Of a stretch of 64,000 nt of DNA, positions 7,373 through 13,796 are shown one piece after another; within the stretch, counting starts at the first letter, position 1; each line of letters starts with the position of its first letter. Below the pieces are notes generated by a model. It saw nothing but the letters and a program-made list of their open reading frames with translations, was not told where the DNA came from and ran no database searches. Made by a program: the position numbers and the translations under genes. This stretch comes from a virus, in IMG/VR virus record IMGVR_UViG_3300047359_001782, positions 23,402-87,401 of that record, one strand, 5' to 3'.

Positions 7373-7528
7373 TTACTTAATTTTCTTAGCAAGGAGACTT
7401 AATTGACTCTTTAATTCTTCAATTGCAGAATCTTGCGTTTCAACTAACTGCTTTAAATCGTGGATTTCATTTAAAGCTAAAATGAGCGCATCATCAGGCT
7501 CAAACATAATTTCATCTTCTTCTTCCAT
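7373..7528 (-). CDS. small acidic coiled-coil protein
   Basis: 51 aa, hand-translated from the ATG at 7528. The first part is acidic (MEEEDEIMFEPDD); the rest is a heptad-like helix (LALNEIHDLKQLVETQDSAI, ending LSLLAKKIK). It sits 27 nt downstream of the tmRNA 3' end, and the next promoter's -35 box lies just beyond its stop. Function unknown; the clean helix and the fit between two features support it. Confidence 0.5.
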   Translation of the reverse strand: MEEEDEIMFEPDDALILALNEIHDLKQLVETQDSAIEELKSQLSLLAKKIK

Positions 7529-7555
7529 AAGGTATTAATACACAAAAATTTAAAT

Positions 7556-7922
7556 TGGTGGACGTGGCGGGAGTCGAACCCGCGTCTTTAAACCTTCAAT
7601 GATGTACATCTACAAGTTTAGTTAATTTTTTTTAAAGTTATGATATTAACATCCAACTACCTGTTTCAATTATTTGCAGTTTGTGATACAGGAAAACTTT
7701 TATCTGTTTTGCAGATTGATGACCTCGTAATCTTTCTATCTGCGTCAAAAGCTACGAGGTGGCATGCGTTACGCTGCCAAAGCAAAAGCCTCGCTTTTTG
7801 GAGCGAAGCTTTTGACACGACTAAGATTTTTGCCATGTAATTTTTTGTGCCTTTTTTAGGAGCCAGACACACTCCTACTTGCAGTACATAAATTCAATTT
7901 AAATCGAATCCGGTACACGCCC
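7556..7922 (-). ncRNA. ssrA: transfer-messenger RNA (tmRNA), phage-encoded
   Basis: 367 nt. On the minus strand the 5' end GGGCGTG (7922-7916) pairs over 7 bp with CACGTCC before an encoded CCA (3' end 7556). The third pair is G-U, the identity signal for alanyl-tRNA synthetase. The T-arm GCGGG-TTCGACT-CCCGC is perfect. The 5' region has TGTACCGGATTCGAT, as in other tmRNAs. Near the middle, TTAGTC precedes a reading frame that ends GCT TTG GCA GCG TAA. The predicted tag is VKSFAPKSEAFALAA or one residue longer, with the classic ALAA degron. The resume codon is uncertain: GTG, directly after TAGTC, would be out of frame with ALAA, so GTC at 7816-7814 is preferred. A 12-bp hairpin lies inside the tag sequence. 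It rescues stalled ribosomes and tags peptides for proteolysis. It lies 15 nt downstream of the holin-like gene. Confidence 0.93.
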
Positions 7923-7937
7923 ATTAACTGTTAAAGA

Positions 7938-8123
7938 TCAATTGTTTTTGTTTTTACCTAAATCTGCTAATCCTTGACCTAAAATATATGCCACTACGGG
8001 GCTTACAATTTGCATCACAATCTCTTGCGTTAGGCCTAGATTAAAAAAATGGTTTACGATAGGTACACCCGCAGCAACAACTGCTGCCCAGAATTTTTTG
8101 CTATGCCAAAATTGTTTTTCCAT
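7938..8123 (-). CDS. holin-like small membrane protein
   Basis: 61 aa. After a short charged start (MEKQFWHSKKFW) come two hydrophobic segments, AAVVAAGVPIVNHFF and IVMQIVSPVVAYILGQGLADLG, ending in KNKNN. The pattern resembles small phage holin-like proteins with a KFW start and a YILGQGLAD end. Holins permeabilise the inner membrane at lysis, but no endolysin gene is adjacent, so the role is tentative. It is co-transcribed with the tmRNA immediately downstream. Confidence 0.55.
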   Translation of the reverse strand: MEKQFWHSKKFWAAVVAAGVPIVNHFFNLGLTQEIVMQIVSPVVAYILGQGLADLGKNKNN

Positions 8124-8125
8124 AA

Positions 8126-8449
8126 TTAAAATAATTCTTCAGGGATATCTTCATTGCTTTTAGAAGATTTAACTTCTTCTGCAGCTTGCTTTGCTACTTG
8201 CTCAACGCTAGCTTTATCCTGAGATGCTTCTTCAGATCTATAAATTACATAGTCCGGTGCTCTTTCGTTTTTATCTCGCCCTTTATTGGTGAAAACAACC
8301 ACTTTCACAGGCTCTGTAACTCCTGGCATTGTTTCGACATTAATTGTTCCTGAAAGATATTTTTGATTCTTTCCGTTGCGTACCCAAAGAGCTCCTAGCT
8401 CACGATTACGCCACTCTGACTGTTGCTTATCTTGTGTTTGATTTTCCAT
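8126..8449 (-). CDS. DUF736-like protein with SSB-type acidic tail
   Basis: 107 aa. The core ELGALWVRNGKNQKYLSG, then VKVVVFTNKG and RAPDYVIYRSE, resembles DUF736-type small proteins (GxLW ... IVVF ... PDYxIY). The C-terminus is acidic and ends EDIPEELF, reminiscent of the protein-interaction tip of single-stranded-DNA-binding proteins. A role in DNA replication or recombination is plausible but not shown. It lies between two small genes in the operon headed by the promoter at 8633-8661. Confidence 0.6.
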   Translation of the reverse strand: MENQTQDKQQSEWRNRELGALWVRNGKNQKYLSGTINVETMPGVTEPVKVVVFTNKGRDKNERAPDYVIYRSEEASQDKASVEQVAKQAAEEVKSSKSNEDIPEELF

Positions 8450-8451
8450 AA

Positions 8452-8625
8452 TTAATTTTGTTTATATAAATTTTTAAGTTCTTGTAAAAATAAAGGTTTT
8501 GCTCCTTCACTAAGTTTTGTATATTGTTTTTTTGCACGAGAATATACTCGCTTTTGTGTTGCATCAGAAAGTTTCGGATCATAGTTGATGATTTTTCTTA
8601 TTTCTTTTGCTATTGATTTGTTCAT
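8452..8625 (-). CDS. small basic hypothetical protein
   Basis: 57 aa from the ATG at 8625 (MNKSIAKEIRKIINYD). An in-frame ATG upstream at 8661 would start inside the promoter and is rejected. It is lysine-rich and helical, with no known domain. The start codon is 7 nt from a perfect -10 box, so this is the leaderless first gene of the operon that includes the tmRNA. Confidence 0.6.
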   Translation of the reverse strand: MNKSIAKEIRKIINYDPKLSDATQKRVYSRAKKQYTKLSEGAKPLFLQELKNLYKQN

Positions 8626-8632
8626 GGTACTG

Positions 8633-8661
8633 ATTATATTATAAATAAATGTAAATGTCAA
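8633..8661 (-). promoter_or_regulatory. consensus sigma-70 early promoter
   Basis: Minus-strand -35 TTGACA (8661-8656), 17 bp, -10 TATAAT (8638-8633): both hexamers are perfect consensus. The ATG at 8625 follows 7 nt after the -10. It drives the small basic gene, the DUF736-like and holin-like genes and probably the tmRNA. Confidence 0.9.
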
Positions 8662-8668
8662 GAGTTAT

Positions 8669-9394
8669 TTATTCAAATGTTGATTTTTCCCAATCAAAAA
8701 GTCCAAAATATGTCTTTGATATGATGCTGTTTGAGGTATATCCTTGGGTGATAAAAGAACATTCTTTCGTCTCAAACTCCTCAATAAAATCAGGTAGTTG
8801 TGGGTTGATGATTTTTTTTAATTTATTGCAATAATTTTTTGATTGTTTTAGTGTCATATTGTTGTGATTAAATTTTGGAAAGATAGCGCAGTGAGCTTTT
8901 TTGCCTCTTTTTGAAAATTCGATTCCCTCTTTATGCTTTGGCATATTGAGTTTAAAATAAAAATTAATAAGTTTAATAATTAAAGGGTTGTGAAAATATC
9001 TGTATTTTAATTCTGTACGCGCACCTTTATTGAAAGTTATAACTTTGCTGGAATTTTTGCCATCTGGTAGATATATTGCTTTTTTTGTTTTTAGTGAATT
9101 TAAATTTAGCTTAATTGATAAATTAATTCCTTGTATAGATTGATTGTGAATATCTGTTTTGTTTATAATAAAATCTTGTTCTCCAAAAAAACATTTCAAG
9201 CAATCTTCTTGCGCCGGTAATTTTCTACTGTAAATTTTTGTATAAAGCTTAATTGAGTTAATTCCTTTTTTTGAATAATCAAGGCCAAAACCATCAAGCG
9301 CTTTATACTTTGACTTTAGATCTTTTGAAAAATCGCAGAAAGCTCTTAAATCTTTAGGGAGGCTGTTATTTAATATGAAATCATAAATTTTCAT
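8669..9394 (-). CDS. unknown protein, last gene of the GMP-reductase operon
   Basis: 241 aa, not recognised with confidence. A segment FGLDYSKKGINSIKLYTKIY and a near-terminal SIISKTYFGLF loosely recall repeat strands of ABBA-type aromatic prenyltransferases (xGxxxxKLY ... KxYFG). That resemblance is weak and could be chance. It has six cysteines (QEDCLKCFFG, KEC) and a basic mid-section. The start overlaps the citrate-synthase-like gene by 14 nt. Because all six genes of this operon overlap, it probably acts in the same pathway. Confidence 0.5.
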   Translation of the reverse strand: MKIYDFILNNSLPKDLRAFCDFSKDLKSKYKALDGFGLDYSKKGINSIKLYTKIYSRKLPAQEDCLKCFFGEQDFIINKTDIHNQSIQGINLSIKLNLNSLKTKKAIYLPDGKNSSKVITFNKGARTELKYRYFHNPLIIKLINFYFKLNMPKHKEGIEFSKRGKKAHCAIFPKFNHNNMTLKQSKNYCNKLKKIINPQLPDFIEEFETKECSFITQGYTSNSIISKTYFGLFDWEKSTFE

Positions 9395-9989
9395 TATTAA
9401 TAGACAAGAAGGAGGGTACTACTTTATTGAATTTAACTTTCGTATCATTATATATCTTGAGCCAACCAAACATTCTTCCTAATAGCGGAAGAAAAAGGCA
9501 ATTATATGGAGCTATTCCATTGTCTAGCGATAGGCAAGCTATAATACAACCGATATTCATTGGTACAGGCATAATTTTTTCCAAATTTATACAAAAATTT
9601 GTACTATCACCGAACACTGATTTGTATTTGTTTTTTAGAAAAATAACTCTGTCATCTTCATTTTTTATAGATGGATGACCGAATCCGGGAATTTTTTGAT
9701 TAGAGTGCCTTTCTGCTACTTCTTTGGGATTATATTTATGATTTTTATGTATAAACTCTGCGATTTGTTGTATTGGTAAATGTTGGTCGCTAATACAATT
9801 TAGCCCCGAAGATAAAGCATGAGCTAGAGATGCGCCTGAATTGCAAGCTAGCGCAACAACTGCTGAGCTTGGCGGTTCTATTTTTACAGGAAAATCTATA
9901 AAAATATTAGATAAATCATTAAATAAATCTAATTGAATTTCTGTTAAATTATCTCCTGCAAGATATTTGTATATATCATTTTTAAACAT
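9381..9989 (-). CDS. citrate-synthase/citryl-CoA-lyase-like protein, catalytic Asp missing
   Basis: 202 aa, shorter than citryl-CoA-lyase-type proteins (~260 aa). Fold signatures are SSAVVALACNSGASLAHAL, His70 in CISDQHLP, His105 in the family hallmark IPGFGHPSIKNEDDR, and IACLSLDNGIAPYN...LLGRMFGWL. In the family a conserved N-V-D-G carries the catalytic aspartate; here that stretch reads NIGC (145-148), so the aspartate seems lost. Classical enzymes condense or cleave acyl-CoA and oxaloacetate-type substrates. This copy may use a different substrate or act as a binding protein. It overlaps both neighbours in the six-gene operon. The fold call is fairly secure; the activity is not. Confidence 0.7.
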   Translation of the reverse strand: MFKNDIYKYLAGDNLTEIQLDLFNDLSNIFIDFPVKIEPPSSAVVALACNSGASLAHALSSGLNCISDQHLPIQQIAEFIHKNHKYNPKEVAERHSNQKIPGFGHPSIKNEDDRVIFLKNKYKSVFGDSTNFCINLEKIMPVPMNIGCIIACLSLDNGIAPYNCLFLPLLGRMFGWLKIYNDTKVKFNKVVPSFLSINNENL

Positions 9990-10476
9990 TTAATAAAGCT
10001 TCATGTTTTGTTGATATTAAATTGGTCTGCGCTTTGTATTTTTCTATAATTTTTTCAGAGTTTTTAATAGACGCTTCATTTTCAAAATGGATTTCATAAA
10101 TAAATTTACTAATGCCAATATCTTTTAAATAATTAGCCATAAAAATTCTTAGTTCAGTGCCTACGTTTTGTCTTCTATAATTTTTATCAACAACTGTCAA
10201 TACTCCTAGCGCTATTGATTCTTCAAGATCGTAAATCTCATTTGGTTTTGTTGAAGCGCAAGTTAAGCCTGCTAGTTTTTCTTTAACAGAATAACCAAAA
10301 ATTGGCTGATCTTCAAAAATAATTGGAAAAATTTCTGATTTATATAAACTATATGCGTTTTTTTCTGTAGGTTTTAGCTTGCCTATAAATAATGAATCAT
10401 TATTATCTATGCAAGATTTTAAGAGTTGAATTATATTATCTTCGTGCTGAAAGTCTAAATGATGTATATTGCTCAT
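9982..10476 (-). CDS. GNAT-family N-acyltransferase
   Basis: 164 aa. The acetyl-CoA-binding motif A is visible as GVLTVVDKNYRRQNVGTELRIFM (strand, then R-R-Q-N-V-G-T pyrophosphate loop and helix). NEASIKNSEKIIEKY corresponds to motif B. It transfers an acyl group from acyl-CoA to an amine; the substrate is unknown. The ATG at 10476 is used because it overlaps the GMP-reductase stop as TGATG; a GTG one codon earlier is possible. Being next to a citrate-synthase-like (CoA-type) protein makes acyl-CoA chemistry a common theme of this operon. Confidence 0.8.
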   Translation of the reverse strand: MSNIHHLDFQHEDNIIQLLKSCIDNNDSLFIGKLKPTEKNAYSLYKSEIFPIIFEDQPIFGYSVKEKLAGLTCASTKPNEIYDLEESIALGVLTVVDKNYRRQNVGTELRIFMANYLKDIGISKFIYEIHFENEASIKNSEKIIEKYKAQTNLISTKHEALLNV

Positions 10477-11453
10477 CACACATAATGATACCCTACAGTT
10501 GATAAACTTTCTAGATTTTTACCTCCTGAGTAGCTTATCGCGCTCTGCATGTCTTGTTGAATTTCTTTTAATTTTTGTTTATATGTCATTCCGTTATTCT
10601 TAATTTTATTTAGTTTTCCTTCAATGTGATTGCGGTGTTTTTTGTTTTCATAGCTTGCGGAACCAAAATAAGCTTTATGGAACTCTCCATTAATTTCTAT
10701 AACAGTAGCAGGACTATCTACGCAGCTCGCAAATAAACCTCCCGCCATAACCATGTCTGCACCAGCAACCATAGCTTTTGCAATATCTCCATTGCATTTT
10801 ATTCCTCCGTCTGCGATAATTGGAACTTTATTTAAATTATCTTCATGTTCACCAACATATACTGAACTACAAGATTTTGCGCAACTAAACATAGGTAGTG
10901 TAAATCCAGTTTTATCTTTTGTCGTGCAAGGAGAACCTTGGCCAATTCCAACTTTTACCACATCTGCTCCTGCGTTAGCTAAATCAATCACCGCCTGTCG
11001 AGTTGCTACGTTACCTGCTATAATTTTTGTGTTAGGTAATTCTTTTTTAATAAATTTAATCATGTCAATCATTTTTTTTGAATGACCATGGGCAATATCT
11101 ATTGTGAGGAAATCAATAGAGTTTCCTCGCCTTCGTATTTTATGTATTTTGTCTTGATCTGGATCTTGAACTCCCACGCTAAACGATATTATTTTCCAGT
11201 TTTCGGCGTTTGCGATAGCTACATTGTCTGCAAGATCATTATTAAATCGATGCATGACATAAAAGTATTCATTTTCGCTCATCCATTTTGCTAAGCTCAT
11301 GTTAATGACAGATTGCATATTGGCAGGAATAATTGGAAGTCTAAATTTAAACCCGCAAAATTCAACACTTGTATTGCATTCTGATCTGCTTGAGCATTCA
11401 CTATATTTTGGAACTAAAACAATATCTGAGTAATCTCTGTATTTAGCTGTCAT
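10476..11453 (-). CDS. guaC: GMP reductase
   Basis: 325 aa from the ATG at 11453, close to the 326 aa of the Bacillus-type GMP reductase. Hallmarks are SRSECNTSVEFCG, PIIPANMQSVI, TIDIAHGHS, IIAGNVAT, the catalytic Cys176 in GIGQGSPCTT, PIIADGGIKCNGDIAKAM and YFGSAS...EGK. It reduces GMP to IMP and ammonia with NADPH. An upstream in-frame ATG (11498) is rejected because that region encodes the small membrane protein in another frame and because MTAKYRDYSD aligns with the family start. GMP reductase is an uncommon phage enzyme. Here it is the third gene of a six-gene overlapping operon and would shift the purine pool from G toward IMP or A. Confidence 0.93.
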   Translation of the reverse strand: MTAKYRDYSDIVLVPKYSECSSRSECNTSVEFCGFKFRLPIIPANMQSVINMSLAKWMSENEYFYVMHRFNNDLADNVAIANAENWKIISFSVGVQDPDQDKIHKIRRRGNSIDFLTIDIAHGHSKKMIDMIKFIKKELPNTKIIAGNVATRQAVIDLANAGADVVKVGIGQGSPCTTKDKTGFTLPMFSCAKSCSSVYVGEHEDNLNKVPIIADGGIKCNGDIAKAMVAGADMVMAGGLFASCVDSPATVIEINGEFHKAYFGSASYENKKHRNHIEGKLNKIKNNGMTYKQKLKEIQQDMQSAISYSGGKNLESLSTVGYHYV

Positions 11454-11565
11454 AAAAATCGTCTTCTTTTTTCTTGTTAAAAAGCCAAATAATTCCACCT
11501 ATGATTCCAAAAACTAAGAAATCTCCAGTGAAAAATTCAAAATAAGAAGTTGCTAGTGTGTACAT
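11443..11565 (-). CDS. 40-aa single-pass membrane protein
   Basis: 40 aa, hand-translated: a short start (MYTLATSYFEF), one hydrophobic helix (FLVFGIIGGIIWLF) and a charged tail (NKKKEDDFYDS). The ATG overlaps the stop of the deoxyribosyltransferase-like gene (TAATG) and the stop overlaps the GMP-reductase start by 11 nt. These overlaps argue that it is a real operon member. It might tether or regulate the enzymes; function unknown. Confidence 0.6.
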   Translation of the reverse strand: MYTLATSYFEFFTGDFLVFGIIGGIIWLFNKKKEDDFYDS

Positions 11566-12104
11566 TATCTATATTCCTTTTGAAGTAGTCTCCATCTGTC
11601 TGAGTCAATAGGCTTGTTTCCGCAATCTATAGCGAAGAGCATATCTATAATCTCATCAACTGTATTATAAATATATTTATGCGGGAACATTCCAAGCATC
11701 CATAAAGGAGTCTTTGATTTTCCGCCTTCCATACTAACAAAAACAGGCTTCTTCTCTCTAACTGCAGTGACAATCTCTTCTGCGCTGCCCCAGCTTGCGA
11801 CCTCAGGAACGAGGTGAGCTACTATAAAATCGCTTCGATCAACTAAATTTAAATCATATGCTCGAACCGTTTTCATTCGATCTGTAACTCGATCGTATTG
11901 TTTTGTCTTCATCCAAGTTTCCATTTCTTGGCGAGAAGCTTCATCTTCTTCTACATCTTTAATAAATGGTTTTTTATAGGGGTCAAAGCAAGTTATTCCT
12001 AGTGGTTCAAGTTTTTCTGTTACATGCTCTCTCCAATTCCTGCCACTAACATATTGCATGTGGCCTACTAAATAACATTTAGTTCTGTACAATAGATTAT
12101 TCAT
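11565..12104 (-). CDS. nucleoside 2-deoxyribosyltransferase-like protein
   Basis: 179 aa. The N-terminal strand CYLVGHMQYVSGRNWRE, the mid motif AYDLNLVDRSDFIVAHL and ASWGSAEEIVTAVREKKPVFV match the Rossmann-like fold of nucleoside 2-deoxyribosyltransferases and related N-glycosidases. In these the Glu of the xGSxxEI motif attacks C1' of a deoxynucleoside. It could swap or remove bases from (deoxy)nucleotides. It heads the operon containing GMP reductase and starts 6 nt from a consensus -10 box. A related nucleotide-binding role (SLOG/TIR-like sensing) cannot be excluded. Confidence 0.75.
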   Translation of the reverse strand: MNNLLYRTKCYLVGHMQYVSGRNWREHVTEKLEPLGITCFDPYKKPFIKDVEEDEASRQEMETWMKTKQYDRVTDRMKTVRAYDLNLVDRSDFIVAHLVPEVASWGSAEEIVTAVREKKPVFVSMEGGKSKTPLWMLGMFPHKYIYNTVDEIIDMLFAIDCGNKPIDSDRWRLLQKEYR

Positions 12105-12110
12105 GCCTGA

Positions 12111-12139
12111 ATTATATCAGACAATAACTTTAATGTCAA
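12111..12139 (-). promoter_or_regulatory. consensus sigma-70 early promoter
   Basis: Minus-strand -35 TTGACA (12139-12134), 17 bp, -10 TATAAT (12116-12111), both perfect. The ATG at 12104 is 6 nt from the -10, implying a leaderless message. It drives the six-gene GMP-reductase operon. Confidence 0.92.
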
Positions 12140-12142
12140 GAC

Positions 12143-13792
12143 TTATCTTGCCGCCATAATGTGAATGTTGTAGTTCGACGCTGGCAAACTATCAAAGTTT
12201 ATCGTAAACTTTTCTTGCGAAATGTTAGATAAAGTATATTTCATGTCAGAATGTGAATCTTCATACGGCCAAGAAGAAAGTTTTACTTCTTTCCAGTCTC
12301 CTTCTTGGTTTGTTTTGTATAAATATTCTCCTGAAAGATGATATCCATCAAAATCAAAATCGTCCTCAAAGTAAAAATTGCTACCACTTACGCTAATTTT
12401 TGCCCAAAAATCCTCTCCAGTACATATGTATAGAAAGTCATTTTCAATCTCTTTTTGTCCGATGCTACCAGATTCTCTTTGTTCAATTACCGCTTCTACC
12501 CTCCTCCATTCGTTTGATGTTGTAAAAATATAATAAAACGGCTCTTCAAAAAACTCGTCTCCTATTCCACCGGCATTAATTGTTTTAAAAGTTTCCTTAG
12601 CTTCTAGGGTTAAATTTATTACAGGTGGTCTATCGAAGGCTTCCGGAAAATATACTTCATTAGAAATTAAACCTCCTGCTAGCAAGCCTGTTGAAAAAGA
12701 CTGTAGTTTTGTTTGGTGTACAGACAAAACTTGTGAGGGAGTTGCGCTAACTTGCATAAAATATCCTGTGCCTGTGATATTTTGTTCGAATTTTATTTCC
12801 ATCGAGCTTTCTGTTATGCTGGAAATATAATGATTTATATAAGGGTCTGCTACAGCGCTCAAAAGCGTTGCCTGTACAGAGGGTATAGATCCAAAAGTTT
12901 TTGGGAACTCAATGTCGTATCTATTGAGTCCTGCAGGTAATTTTTTCGAGAAAAATACTGCTTCATCATATTTTTGAGGCACAACTTTTTCAAAGGAGCC
13001 ATCTTCTCCTGTAACATATAATTCTTGAAAGAAAGCGTCTCCCGAAATATTTAACGCTCCAGAATTTATGGAAAATTTATTTTCTCCAGAAATAACGACA
13101 TCTATTCCAGAGCTTATGTCAACATAATTTTCATCATCAAAAGCTAATTTAAGGTGGTCCTTAGAGATTTCTATAAAACTTTCATTTTGAGTAGATCTCA
13201 ATGAACCCGAAAGAAATAAATCCCCTTTTACTTCCATATCTCCCCCGCAAAATAAATTGCCGGAACAGTGTAAATCTTCTTCAATAGTAATATTATTATG
13301 AGCCTTTAAATTTTCTGACGAAAGATCTCCAGAAAATATACCGGAGCCTTCAGATATTAAGTTTCCTTCTGCATAAATCCCTCCATCAATATTTAGTGCC
13401 CGCTGTAGCGTTTCTTGAGCTGAAGAAAATCTATCTCCGACGCCGATTTTATCAAAAAAAATGTTTTCTCCTAGAAAATTATATCCGCTAATATCCCCCT
13501 CTTGAGTTGTGTCGATAATTTCTTTAGCTAAAAGCTTTCCATTAAATTGGCAGTCATCTTCAAATACTTTTTTGCCTCTAATTAACTGATCTCCAGTTAA
13601 GGAAACTGTATCGTTAACTATCGAGCTCTTAAGATCTTTAAAGTTAATTGTGACACTTTCTTTTTCTGGTTTAGTGACCAAGAATAGGAAATCTTCGTGT
13701 TGCCCTGACTGGGTGTAGCTGGCTGGAATTTGAGCAGGGAAAGCGTGTAATTGATTAATTTTTTTAAAGCTGGATATTCTGTTGTCTTTCAT
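12143..13792 (-). CDS. fibre-type virion protein with H-type-lectin-like module
   Basis: 549 aa. The N-terminal half is a repetitive beta-rich stalk with GNLISEGSGIFSGDLSSENL-like short turns (a pattern of alternating Gly/Ser and hydrophobic residues). LNRYDIEFPKTFGSIPSVQ...ISSITESSMEIKF (about 285-345), and a second weaker copy around VYFPEAFDRPPVINLTL, resemble H-type lectin beta-sandwiches. The C-terminal part has repeated hairpins such as DFLYICTGEDFWAKI and GEYLYKTNQEGDWKEV. Probably a receptor-binding or decoration protein of the tail. It is downstream of, and paralogous to, 13797-15116. Confidence 0.65.
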   Translation of the reverse strand: MKDNRISSFKKINQLHAFPAQIPASYTQSGQHEDFLFLVTKPEKESVTINFKDLKSSIVNDTVSLTGDQLIRGKKVFEDDCQFNGKLLAKEIIDTTQEGDISGYNFLGENIFFDKIGVGDRFSSAQETLQRALNIDGGIYAEGNLISEGSGIFSGDLSSENLKAHNNITIEEDLHCSGNLFCGGDMEVKGDLFLSGSLRSTQNESFIEISKDHLKLAFDDENYVDISSGIDVVISGENKFSINSGALNISGDAFFQELYVTGEDGSFEKVVPQKYDEAVFFSKKLPAGLNRYDIEFPKTFGSIPSVQATLLSAVADPYINHYISSITESSMEIKFEQNITGTGYFMQVSATPSQVLSVHQTKLQSFSTGLLAGGLISNEVYFPEAFDRPPVINLTLEAKETFKTINAGGIGDEFFEEPFYYIFTTSNEWRRVEAVIEQRESGSIGQKEIENDFLYICTGEDFWAKISVSGSNFYFEDDFDFDGYHLSGEYLYKTNQEGDWKEVKLSSWPYEDSHSDMKYTLSNISQEKFTINFDSLPASNYNIHIMAAR

Positions 13793-13796
13793 CGTA

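Noticed and set aside
7556-7572. A conventional tRNA gene (T-arm and CCA seen)
   Set aside because: There is no anticodon arm next to the T-arm; the partner acceptor strand is ~350 nt away, as in tmRNA.
7640-7872. Open frames of 66-68 codons on both strands inside the tmRNA gene
   Set aside because: The region is fully explained by the tmRNA (acceptor stem, T-arm, tag frame). The frames have no start context and the tag frame is different.
11454-11498. N-terminal extension of GMP reductase to an upstream ATG
   Set aside because: The segment lacks similarity to the family and overlaps a 40-aa membrane protein in another frame; MTAKYRDYSD is the natural start.
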